DNA of 64,000 nucleotides. It comes from Mycobacterium sp. 1164985.4 (GTDB taxonomy: Bacteria; Actinomycetota; Actinomycetes; Mycobacteriales; Mycobacteriaceae). Numbering within the stretch: the first letter of the stretch is position 1; each line of letters starts with the position of its first letter. Under the pieces are notes generated by a model. It was not told the DNA's origin. It searched no databases and saw only the letters and a program-made list of their open reading frames with translations. This document shows positions 15,273-22,990 of the stretch, one piece after another. A program made the translations under genes and the position numbers. Where the stretch lies: assembly GCF_001668575.1 (NCBI RefSeq), contig NZ_LZMD01000038.1, positions 1 to 64,000 of the forward strand. The letters are read 5' to 3'.

Positions 15273-17662
15273 GGTCCGTCACCGCCCTCATCGGGAGCCA
15301 CCCTACGGTCGGAGGCGTAGCGGCTACGGCCCGGCACCGCCAAGCCGGTGCGGTCCTCCTCCGCGTGGGCGTGCTCTTCGACGAACAACGTCTCGGCGGG
15401 CAGCGTGTGCGTCGTCGCCTTGATTCCGTAACGAACACCCAGCCAGGCGATCCAGAGGAACGGCAGCACGCCGCCGAGGATGAACAGGAAGTCCCCTGGC
15501 ATGCGCAACCACTCCAGGACTACGTTGCCCGATCGGGTGATGTAGCCCAAAGTCCTTGCTTCGTAATAGCCGTCGTTCACCGAGTGCCACAGCTGCAGGA
15601 CGCCGAGCGGCAGCAGGGTGGCGAACACCATCCACGCCAGGCCGATATTCAAAGACCAGAAGGACAGCTTCGCCAGCTTATCCGGCCATCGCTGCGGCGG
15701 AATGATGTAACGCAGTGCGAACAGCGCCAACCCGACGGCGAGCATGCCGTACACACCCATCATCGCCCCGTGCGCATGGTTCGCGGTCAGTGCCGTGCCG
15801 ATCTGGTAGTACGACACGATCGGCAGGTTGATCAGGAAACCGAAAATGCCTGCGCCGACGAAGTTCCAGAAGCCGACCGCTACCAGGAACATGACCGCCC
15901 ACCGATGCGGGAAGGGCGCGCTGCTGCGTGACTGCTGCCGCGAACCCAACTGCAGGAACGTCCACGCCTCGACGGTCAGGAACGTCAGCGGGATCACCTC
16001 CAGCGCGGAGAAGAACGCCCCAAGGGCCATGTGCTCCACCGGTGTTCCGGAGAAATACAGGTGGTGCATCGTCCCAATGACGCCGCCCATCGAGTAGAGG
16101 ATGACGTCGAGGAAGATCAGCTGGATGGCGATCTTGCGTCGCACCACGCCCAGCATCACGAAGATGTAGGCCACCATGACCGTGGTGAACAGTTCCAGGA
16201 AGTCCTCGACCCACAGGTGCACCACCCAGAACCGCCAGAACTCGGCGACCGTCAGATGCGTCTCCGTGCCGGCGAGCATGCCGACGGCGTAGAACGCGGG
16301 GATGGCCAGGCCGGCGTAGAAGAACAGCCACGGCATGTTCAGCTTGCTCTCGGTCTTCAGCCGCGAGCGGATTGCGCGGAAGATGATCGCCATCCACAGG
16401 AACAGCCCGATGACAAGCAGCGCCTGCCAGAAGCGCGGCAGGTCAAGGTATTCCCACTGCTGGTCAAAGAAGATCGAGCCCTTCGCCCAGTCGACGCCGA
16501 AGGTGCTCAGCGCGGTGCCGATCAGTGTGCCGGCGACAACGACGAACAGCGCGCCGAGCAGGCCGTAGGTCAGCCACGACTGCCGACGTGGTTCACGGCC
16601 GGAGATGATCGGCGCCAGGAAGATACCCGCGGCGAGGAAGGATGCTGCCGTCCACAGCAGCGACAGCTGCACATGCCAGGTCCGCGCCAGGTTGAACGGG
16701 AGGATCTGGGCCAGGTCGAAGCCGAAAAAGTTGCTCAGCTCCGCGCGGTAATGCTCGATCGCCCCACCGAGTATCGCTTGGCCGAGGAAGAGCACCGCGA
16801 CAACGAGGAAGAACCACGCGGTCGCTTTCTGCGACGGCGTGATCGCCACCTCGCCCGGTTGACGGAATGCGAGTGACGGTGTTTCGGTTGCGTGCCAACC
16901 GATCTTGCGGCTCCACCGGCCGTAGAGGGCGAACAGCGCGCCCAGCCCGGCCAACAGCGCGATCAGCGACATCGCCGACCAGACCAGGATGTCGGCGGTG
17001 GGTGTGTTGTCGACTCGCTGTTCGGGCGGCCAGTTGTTGGTGTACGAGTAGGAGTGACCCTCACGTTCGGCCGCGCTGGCCCATGCGGTCCAGCTGAAAA
17101 AGGCTGTGAGGTCCTGGATTTCCCGTGGATCGGTGATGACCTGCGGTATCAACCCGTGCTCGGTCGAGTCGGTGCCGAAGAAATCGGCGTAGTAGGCACG
17201 GATCTTCTCGAACGCGCTCACCTGCTCGGCGGTGAACTGCAGTGTGCCGGTTTCCTCGTCGTAGCGGTTGGTCCGCATCATCTCGACGACGGCCGCGGTC
17301 GGGTCCTGTGCACCGGAGTCCCGCAGTTCCTGGCCGACGTGGTCGGCGGAGAGCCGCAGGTATTCGGCGGTGTAATCGGGACCGAGGTAGCCGCCGTGGC
17401 CCATCACCGAGCCGTACTGCTGCAGGCCGCGGCGGAGGAAGATCTGCTGTCCGGCGGTGATCTGCTGTTCGGTGTAGAGGGTCTGGCCGTCCGGTCCGAC
17501 GACACGCTGCGGCAGCGGCATCGAGTCCGAGTAGGTTCTGGCGGCCAGCATCCCCATTATCAGGAATCCGAACACCATGACCAGAGCGACGCCCTGGACC
17601 CAGCCTTTCGAGATTGCGAGTTCGGCCTTGCTCGGCGCGGGCTCCAAGAACTGCTCCGTCAT
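15269..17662 (-). CDS. norZ: Quinol-dependent nitric oxide reductase
   Basis: 797 aa from the ATG at 17662, preceded by a GGGGGT ribosome site. Single-subunit qNOR reduces two NO to N2O using quinol at the membrane. It has the N-terminal extension with the c-domain-like fold (LYTEQQITAGQQIFLRRGLQ, QQYGSVMGHGGYLGPDYTAE) and about 14 helices. Metal ligands are visible: the His in ARTWHVQLSLLW, the His of VHLWVEDFLELF, the HH of MHHLYFSG and the HAH of NHAHGAMMG. The in-frame extension upstream to 18124 overlaps the divergent LLM gene and is rejected. It detoxifies NO and heads a four-gene operon. Confidence 0.93.
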   Translation of the reverse strand: MTEQFLEPAPSKAELAISKGWVQGVALVMVFGFLIMGMLAARTYSDSMPLPQRVVGPDGQTLYTEQQITAGQQIFLRRGLQQYGSVMGHGGYLGPDYTAEYLRLSADHVGQELRDSGAQDPTAAVVEMMRTNRYDEETGTLQFTAEQVSAFEKIRAYYADFFGTDSTEHGLIPQVITDPREIQDLTAFFSWTAWASAAEREGHSYSYTNNWPPEQRVDNTPTADILVWSAMSLIALLAGLGALFALYGRWSRKIGWHATETPSLAFRQPGEVAITPSQKATAWFFLVVAVLFLGQAILGGAIEHYRAELSNFFGFDLAQILPFNLARTWHVQLSLLWTAASFLAAGIFLAPIISGREPRRQSWLTYGLLGALFVVVAGTLIGTALSTFGVDWAKGSIFFDQQWEYLDLPRFWQALLVIGLFLWMAIIFRAIRSRLKTESKLNMPWLFFYAGLAIPAFYAVGMLAGTETHLTVAEFWRFWVVHLWVEDFLELFTTVMVAYIFVMLGVVRRKIAIQLIFLDVILYSMGGVIGTMHHLYFSGTPVEHMALGAFFSALEVIPLTFLTVEAWTFLQLGSRQQSRSSAPFPHRWAVMFLVAVGFWNFVGAGIFGFLINLPIVSYYQIGTALTANHAHGAMMGVYGMLAVGLALFALRYIIPPQRWPDKLAKLSFWSLNIGLAWMVFATLLPLGVLQLWHSVNDGYYEARTLGYITRSGNVVLEWLRMPGDFLFILGGVLPFLWIAWLGVRYGIKATTHTLPAETLFVEEHAHAEEDRTGLAVPGRSRYASDRRVAPDEGGDGP

Positions 17663-17840
17663 TGCGATACCCCCGGGAGATGGATTCACATTCGCAGCGT
17701 CTTGGCCAACGTAACGAAATGCGTCGCGAGATTGGTGGAGGTTCCGAAACTTGGCGTGGGTTCGTAGTTGAGGGAAGGTTCGCCGAAGTCGCGTTACGCG
17801 GCGGCGTCGGCCGGGACCTCGTTGAGCGTAGGGTGCGATT

Positions 17841-18857
17841 GTGCACGTCGACGCGATGACAACACCGCAGCCACTCCTGCGAATCGGCGACCTCGCCCGA
17901 CGGACGCAAGGGGCAGGTTTCTCCGGACTGCTGTTCACGGAGACAGGGCGCACGCCGTACATGAACGCGGCGGTGGCGGCGCAGGCGGCGCCGGGACTGG
18001 AGTTGTCGACGGGGGTCGCGGTGGCGTTTCCGCGCAGCCCATTCGTTACGGCGGCGACGGCGTGGGAGTTGCAGGAGGCGTCGGGCGGTCGCTTTCGTTT
18101 GGGGTTGGGCACGCAGGTGCGCACGCATGTGGTGCGGCGTTACGGCATGGAGTTCGAGCGCCCGGGTCCGCGGTTGCGCGATTACGTGCTGGCGGTGAAG
18201 GCGTGCTTCCACGCGTTCCGGACGGGCAAGCTGGAGCACCGGGGCGACTTCTACAGCCTGGACTTCATCACGCCGCAGTGGAGTGCGGGGCCGATCGATG
18301 CGCCGGACCCGAAGGTCGATGTGGCGGCGGTGAACCCGTGGATGCTGAGGATGGCCGGTGAGGTCGCCGACGGGATTCACGTGCACCCGCTCGGCGAACC
18401 GGGGTACATCGAACGGCATGTGATGCCGAATCTAGCCGAGGGAGCGGAGAAGTCGGGCCGCTCGGTCGACGACGTCGCGGTGATCGTGCCGGTGATGACG
18501 ATCGTCGGTGACACCGACGAGGAGCGCCATCGAGAGCGGGAGCTGGTGCGCACGAGCATGAGCTTCTACGGCAGCACGCCGAACTATGCCTTCATCTGGG
18601 ACGAGGCGGGATTCGAGGGCACGACCGCGCGGATCCGGGAGAAGCAGAAGGCCGGCGATTACAAGGGCATGGCCGAGCAAATCACCGATAAACACATCGC
18701 GAAGTTCGCGACGGAGTCGACGTGGGATGGGTTGGCGGACGCGCTGATCGAGAAGTACGGCCCGGTGGCCTCACGCGTGGTGTTGTACAACGCGCTGGCG
18801 GATCCGGAGCGGTTCGAACGTTACGGCGAGGTGGCGCAGCAGATTTCGCAGCGTTGA
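17841..18857 (+). CDS. LLM-class F420-dependent oxidoreductase (TIGR03617-like)
   Basis: 338 aa from the GTG at 17841. A luciferase-like TIM barrel with GFSGLLFTETGRTPYMNAA, the GGRFRLGLGTQVRTHVVRRY block and a C-terminal helix pair matches actinobacterial F420-dependent families. Bulge residues typical of F420 binders are plausible but cannot be confirmed by eye. It is transcribed away from norZ across a 178-nt gap in which I see no clear operator. The substrate is unknown. Confidence 0.87.
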   Translation: MHVDAMTTPQPLLRIGDLARRTQGAGFSGLLFTETGRTPYMNAAVAAQAAPGLELSTGVAVAFPRSPFVTAATAWELQEASGGRFRLGLGTQVRTHVVRRYGMEFERPGPRLRDYVLAVKACFHAFRTGKLEHRGDFYSLDFITPQWSAGPIDAPDPKVDVAAVNPWMLRMAGEVADGIHVHPLGEPGYIERHVMPNLAEGAEKSGRSVDDVAVIVPVMTIVGDTDEERHRERELVRTSMSFYGSTPNYAFIWDEAGFEGTTARIREKQKAGDYKGMAEQITDKHIAKFATESTWDGLADALIEKYGPVASRVVLYNALADPERFERYGEVAQQISQR

Positions 18858-18858
18858 T

Positions 18859-19212
18859 TCACCACAGCACCGCGATGGCTGCGGCGGCGAAGGACAGGAC
18901 GCCGATCGACCAGAACATCGGACGCGGGATGGGATTGCCGGTGCGCTTCTGACGGGCGCTGCCCATGCCCAATAGTCCGCCGAGGATCACGAGGATGACG
19001 AGCTTGATGCCGATCTTCGGATAGTTGAGCTCGATGCCGGCGGGCCACGGCGCGGCGAGGGCGAGACCGGTGAGCAGCGAGAGCAGTAGGCCGTAGTCCA
19101 TGGCGCGGGTGGTGCGGAAGCGCCGGGCCAGGGCTTCGGCTGCCCAGCCGCCGAAGGTGATCGCGAAGCCGACGATGTGCAGCAGTACAACTACGTTGCG
19201 TAGTAGCTCCAT
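18859..19212 (-). CDS. Small integral membrane protein
   Basis: 117 aa with about four hydrophobic helices: residues 5-25, 40-58, 68-86 and 98-116. Starts MELLRNVVVLLHIVGFAITF. The family is found as an unnamed mycobacterial membrane protein, and I cannot assign a function. It is convergent with the LLM gene (1-nt gap). A His in helix 1 (LLHIVGFA) could bind haem, but this is speculative. Confidence 0.75.
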   Translation of the reverse strand: MELLRNVVVLLHIVGFAITFGGWAAEALARRFRTTRAMDYGLLLSLLTGLALAAPWPAGIELNYPKIGIKLVILVILGGLLGMGSARQKRTGNPIPRPMFWSIGVLSFAAAAIAVLW

Positions 19213-19314
19213 GGGAAGAGCTTAGCGCGTGGCGGGCGGGGCCTTAACGGAAATTTGCTGCGCGGGGGGGTCGGCCGGGCGGTGTTAGTGTTCGGCAACG
19301 ATGCAAAAGGGGGC

Positions 19315-19653
19315 TTGGCGTCTGACTCGAACGACCCGTTGAAGGTCGACCCGACCGAGCTGCGCATGGCCGCAGACCGGCTCGACGACCAGGCGAGCGG
19401 GTTTCGGTCGGCGCATCAATCCGCGCATTCACGGGCGGGCACTGCGGCACTCGGATCGGGCGCGGCTGCTGCCGCGCTGCCGAAGATGTTGGCTGCTTGA
19501 GAGGCCGGCGGGGCGCGGTTCGCCAAGGACTTCGCCACGCACGCGGGGGGACACCGCCAGGCGGCGGACAGTTATGTGCGCACCGACGCCGGCGGCGCCG
19601 AGGCGGTAACCCCGGGCACTACCTGGGCGAGGTCGCTGGCAGTACTGCTTTGA
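19315..19653 (+). pseudogene. EspC-like ESX secretion-associated protein, broken by a nonsense codon
   Basis: A DUF2580/EspC-like start (PLKVDPTELRMAADRLDDQ, then FRSAHQSAHSRAG) reads to a TGA at 19498-19500 and continues in the same frame with EAGGARFAKDFATHAGGHRQ and AADSYVRTDAGGAEAV to a stop at 19651. The TGA falls where the family is expected to have Trp (TGG). So the TGA looks like a point nonsense mutation. EspC-type proteins are co-secretion partners of ESX toxins. In-frame GTG codons at 19282 and 19288 are alternatives to the TTG start used here. Confidence 0.7.
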
Positions 19654-20282
19654 CCGCACCAGGCGCGGTGTTCGGCGGCGGCGAAGCCGCTCTCGCGGCC
19701 CGCGCTGCCATACCCGACGATGTCATCGACATGCCAAGTCACACACACGGAGTCGAGCACTCGACTCCGCTCGCCGAGGTGCCAAGTCATCAGACGTCGG
19801 CCATAGATGAGGCATCGATGTCGGCCGGACCGGCCTTCAGCCAACTTCCCGACGCTGGTCCTTACCCGTTGCCAGAGCCATCGCAATTGGAGACCCCATC
19901 GGATGGGGCCTTTTTCTGGTCTGGCAGAGGCGCCGATGGAATGGGTATCGGGCCGATCACTGCGGGCGGCAACGGCTCAGCGGACCTCATCGCTGACGCA
20001 AGCGGCGCGACAACCCTGGAAGCATTATTGGAGCGGCAAGGGATACAGCCACCAAGGTGGAGTCCTAACGACGTTCATGCCGAGAACTGGTGGTCAGCTA
20101 TCTCGCAGATGTATGCCGAAAATGCTTCCGGAGAGGTGCAAGGAGTTATTGGATCGAATCGGCGGCCCGGGAATGTCTGGGAGACTGTCGAGCTCCCTCG
20201 CCTCATGGAAAACACAGGAGTCACGACGATTACTGTGATCGACCCCGACACCGGCACCGAAACAATCGTGTTCCAGAGATAG
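19497..20282 (+). CDS. Probable ESX-type polymorphic toxin, C-terminal portion
   Basis: Convincing coding sequence begins near 19602 (GNPGHYLGEVAGSTALTAP); the first 35 codons are Arg-rich noise overlapping the EspC-like remnant. A Pro/Ser-rich linker (PSHTHGVEHSTPLAEVPSH) leads to a C-terminal domain of about 80 residues: ENWWSAISQMYAENASGEVQ, VWETVELPRLMENTG and VTTITVIDPDTGTETI. The layout is that of a polymorphic toxin, and the terminal domain resembles ones at the ends of contact-dependent toxins, but I cannot name its activity. The N-terminal secretion part seems lost or deleted, so this may be an orphan toxin tip. Immunity-like genes follow. Confidence 0.55.
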   Translation: MRGRRGAVRQGLRHARGGTPPGGGQLCAHRRRRRRGGNPGHYLGEVAGSTALTAPGAVFGGGEAALAARAAIPDDVIDMPSHTHGVEHSTPLAEVPSHQTSAIDEASMSAGPAFSQLPDAGPYPLPEPSQLETPSDGAFFWSGRGADGMGIGPITAGGNGSADLIADASGATTLEALLERQGIQPPRWSPNDVHAENWWSAISQMYAENASGEVQGVIGSNRRPGNVWETVELPRLMENTGVTTITVIDPDTGTETIVFQR

Positions 20283-20294
20283 GACTTTCGCCGA

Positions 20295-20588
20295 ATGAAC
20301 GCAGACTTAATAAACGAGGCAGTCATCCTGAGTATCAGTGAATCAGCGATTCCTCGAGTTGACCGGCAAAAGCTGCTTGACCGCTACGGAGAGTCCGAAG
20401 GCAGTTCTATCGCCGACCAGGTGATCGCCCTAGTCCGGGAGGCGGTAGCGATGCCCATCGATTGGGGAACGATGACCTTGGCCGAGGGCGTCAGCGACAT
20501 CATCAGCAGGTTCAGTCAACTCCATCCGGAACTGTCTTCGGAAGCTCTGGAGGAAATTGGGCGATGCGTCGGTTGGCAAATTCGCTGA
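20295..20588 (+). CDS. Putative immunity protein
   Basis: 97 aa, soluble, helical and acidic; not recognised by family. It begins 12 nt after the toxin-tip stop, in the usual position of a cognate immunity gene. The C-terminal half (TLAEGVSDIISRFSQLHPEL, SSEALEEIGRCVGWQIR) is well formed. The gene is intact. GC content is visibly lower than in flanking housekeeping genes. Assignment rests on position. Confidence 0.65.
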   Translation: MNADLINEAVILSISESAIPRVDRQKLLDRYGESEGSSIADQVIALVREAVAMPIDWGTMTLAEGVSDIISRFSQLHPELSSEALEEIGRCVGWQIR

Positions 20589-20635
20589 TCGAAGCCTTGA
20601 TCGACTGGGGATATCTGAAGGAGGTCAGGTAACAA

Positions 20636-21118
20636 GTGGCGGATTTCTCCCGGCTGGAAAGAAGCTGGGTCGAATGGACGACACTCGCACGGATGCGTCT
20701 TGTCTCGATATCGACCGAGTGTGAGGACTGCCGTGTCCTTTTCAAGTCAGACGACCAATCCTTTCATCTGAGGCATGACGCCGACTGGTGGGTCGTAGAC
20801 AAGGTCGACGACCGTGGGCAACCGCAGAATGACATTGCCAAGTTCTCCGACTTTGGCCTCGCGGAGAGATTCCTCACATGGCGTTGGTCTTCTGTAACTC
20901 GTTCTGCGATCGGCGCTAAACAACTTGGCGTGCAACTTCAGTCGCTAGGTATGGCGTCGGGCGTGGATGTCTTTCCAATCGAACGGGAAGGCGCAGTGGA
21001 GCTATGCACGTCCGCTGGTTCGGCCGTAGTGCCCCGGTCCGTCGCGACGATCTTCAGTCACGTCATGTCCAAGTCAGTCGAGGAGCTCGAGCAGATGGTG
21101 CGCAAAGGTTTGACTTAG
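20636..21118 (+). CDS. Imm61-family immunity protein, intact copy
   Basis: 160 aa from a GTG preceded by a near-perfect GAAGGAGGT (20617-20625). The core DQSFHLRHDADWWVVDKVDD, followed by RGQPQNDIAKFSDFGLAERF and the C-terminal ATIFSHVMSKSVEELEQMV, matches Imm61 proteins, predicted antidotes of polymorphic toxins in actinobacteria. It lies 47 nt after the putative immunity gene. Two damaged paralogs lie at 21165-21429 and 24612-25084, giving an intact reference within the window. Confidence 0.8.
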   Translation: MADFSRLERSWVEWTTLARMRLVSISTECEDCRVLFKSDDQSFHLRHDADWWVVDKVDDRGQPQNDIAKFSDFGLAERFLTWRWSSVTRSAIGAKQLGVQLQSLGMASGVDVFPIEREGAVELCTSAGSAVVPRSVATIFSHVMSKSVEELEQMVRKGLT

Positions 21119-21164
21119 CAACAAGACACAACTAGCAAGCTTGGCAATTGGATGGGGTGAACCA

Positions 21165-21429
21165 GTGACAGACTTCTCACGCCTATCACGCAACTGGACC
21201 GACTGGGCAAAGTTGATGCAAATGTCAGACGTCTCGGTGTCGCCAACCGACGACGACACCGAGTTCGGTTTCCTCTCGACGGACCAGCGTTTCTATCTCA
21301 GAGAGGAAAACGGCTGGTGGGCAGTCGACCTCATCAACGCTGCCGTTGTCCTCAGCAACAGTTTTCAGTCATCTGATGTCCATGCCAGTCGATGATCTGG
21401 AACGGATGGTCACGGACGGTATGACCTGA
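21165..21429 (+). pseudogene. Imm61-family remnant with internal deletion
   Basis: From a GTG at 21165 the protein reads VTDFSRLSRNWTDWAKLMQM and DQRFYLREENGWWAVDLIN, colinear with the intact Imm61 N-terminus, then jumps to AAVVLS, which aligns with the intact SAVVPRS region near the end. About 70 residues are missing. A frame change follows, and the tail reads TVFSHLMSMPVDDLERMVTD to a TGA at 21427. An internal deletion plus a small indel is the simplest account. It cannot encode a normal Imm61 protein. Confidence 0.75.
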
Positions 21430-22266
21430 TCACCGCCGCCGCATCTCATTTCGGCTTCCAGACGTCATGACAGTGGCCCGAGGTGGGAGTCTCGCTGACA
21501 CCGCGGCCTCGCCTCGGAACTGCCGGTCAAGCCCCAACCGCTAAAGCGCCTGTCGGGGACGAATCGCAACGCCTTGAGCGCTTCGTGGCTGATCAGCTGT
21601 GCTTGCACTCAGGCGCCCTCCCCGGTCGACTAATCCGCCTCGGAGCTGCCAACTTCCGCGCTGTACATCCCCGGTCCGCCGTAGAGCTGAAGTGTGCCCG
21701 CACGCACCACAATTCGAAGACTGGATACCCCCGCATCGTCGTGTACGCGCTCAAAGAACCTTACAAGATGCGCCAACTGCACCCCCTCAACGATGATCAC
21801 TTGATACAGCAGCCCTCGCCAGGCATTTCCACACTCGTACGGCATCGGCGGCGGCTCGGGTAAGACGACCTGCAGCCTCTCATCCTCGTCCGACGACTGT
21901 TCGCAGTCATGCGGACCACCCATCCACGAAAAGTACGCGACTTCGCAGCATCTGCCGCAAACTGGCCAACCGGCCGCCACATCGATCAGTTCAACGCCCC
22001 TTGGTCTCGTATTCATCATGCCCACTGCAATTTTACTGCTTCAGACCGACAAAACAGCGGGGCCGGGGCTACCCGACAGCGCGGTCGCAGCTATCAATCG
22101 GGTCTGGTCTGAGCAGTGGTGATGCGGAGCGTCCGGATGCGGAGAACTAAGAGAGGCTCGGCAGTTTTGACCTGGCGCGCTGCTCGACGCGCAAGTTCGC
22201 CGACCGGAAGACGGAGCGGGCCACGAGCCCGAGACGGGGCCAAGGTGCAATTCGCCCGCGCGCCGA
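21430..22266 (-). CDS. Possible hypothetical protein in an otherwise featureless stretch (ORF 22025-21630)
   Basis: This 837-nt stretch has no recognisable gene. The best candidate is a leftward 131-aa frame (22025-21630) with natural-looking composition and an early GWPVCGRCCEVAYFSWMGGP and later GLLYQVIIVEGVQLAHLVRF. It matches no family I know and has no clear ribosome site. The overlapping rightward frame at 21483-21863 is rich in Arg, Pro and His and looks spurious. The region may be residue from former toxin/immunity genes. Confidence 0.3.
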
Positions 22267-22920
22267 TCAGCCGCGACGACGGAACAATTCCGCGGGCCGG
22301 CCCCGGCCGCCCGTGCTGCTCAGACCGGTGGCAGTGAGGTGCGGCTCCATCGCACGCCGGAAGGTGTCGCGCTGCAGCTTCCGCCCGGCGATCGCCTCGT
22401 GGGCCATGCGTAACTCCCGCAGCGTGAAGGCCTCACCGAGCAGGTCGTCCGGATCCGGCTTTTCCGCATATCGCGTTCGGATGTCTGCGACTGCCAACTC
22501 GATGATGTCGGCGTGGTCGTACGGAAGCCTTCCAGGCGAGTTGCTAGGAACCAGCCTCGTCGTCTCCGAAGAGCGGCCGACCAACTGGTCCGGGCGTACC
22601 ACTTGCACATGAGCAACCGACATCACCCAACCGCGATCATCGCGCGACGGATCGTCGAAGACACGTAGCTGACGTGGATGCAACCCACGCACGTTGGCTT
22701 TCACCCGCAGCGATCGGTCAACCGCTTGCGCGAGTGTTTCGCCTTCATGGACAAAGGTTCCAGGGAGCGACCAGCCCGTTCCGGTTGGACGACGTACCTC
22801 GAGCACGACAAGGCCGTGCTCAGGATCAAGCGTGAGTACCGCGGTATCGACCGCGACCGAGGGCCGCGGGTAGTCGGACAGCTTCCGCCCGCTGGCGTCT
22901 CGGTAGACGGTTTCACTCAT
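22267..22920 (-). CDS. NrtR-family Nudix regulator (ADP-ribose sensor)
   Basis: 217 aa: an N-terminal Nudix-like domain (about 15-145) and a C-terminal winged helix (about 150-217, LLGEAFTLRELRMAHEAIAG, then RPAELFRRRG). NrtR proteins bind ADP-ribose or NAD-related ligands and repress NAD-metabolism genes. The Nudix box reads GTFVHEGETLAQAVDRSLRV, lacking the catalytic REXXEE residues, consistent with sensing rather than hydrolysis. It is divergent from the ADP-ribosylglycohydrolase gene, its likely target, with 70 nt between the starts holding a palindrome. Confidence 0.85.
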   Translation of the reverse strand: MSETVYRDASGRKLSDYPRPSVAVDTAVLTLDPEHGLVVLEVRRPTGTGWSLPGTFVHEGETLAQAVDRSLRVKANVRGLHPRQLRVFDDPSRDDRGWVMSVAHVQVVRPDQLVGRSSETTRLVPSNSPGRLPYDHADIIELAVADIRTRYAEKPDPDDLLGEAFTLRELRMAHEAIAGRKLQRDTFRRAMEPHLTATGLSSTGGRGRPAELFRRRG

Positions 22921-22942
22921 GTCGGAGCCTCAGCGTACTGTG

Positions 22943-22985
22943 TTGACAATTAGCGCATATTTGCGCAAACTATACCCGGAGGGGG
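22943..22985 (+). promoter_or_regulatory. Promoter and candidate NrtR operator
   Basis: A TTGACA -35 box at 22943-22948 is followed, about 17-19 nt later, by a weak -10 around AAACTAT. The spacer holds the imperfect palindrome GCGCATATTTGCGC (22953-22966, 12 of 14 matching). GGAGGGGG at 22978-22985 is the ribosome site for the ATG at 22991. A repressor at the palindrome would block the polymerase; NrtR is the obvious candidate. Confidence 0.6.
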
Positions 22986-22990
22986 CAAAA

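Noticed and set aside
13914..18124. Long frames antisense or out of frame to the norZ operon, and the N-terminal extension of norZ to 18124
   Set aside because: They overlap convincingly coding genes and have biased composition. The qNOR N-terminus begins at 17662 with a ribosome site.
21483..21863. Rightward 126-aa frame in the 21.4-22.2 kb gap
   Set aside because: Pro/Arg/His-rich composition and no ribosome site; the antisense frame is more protein-like.
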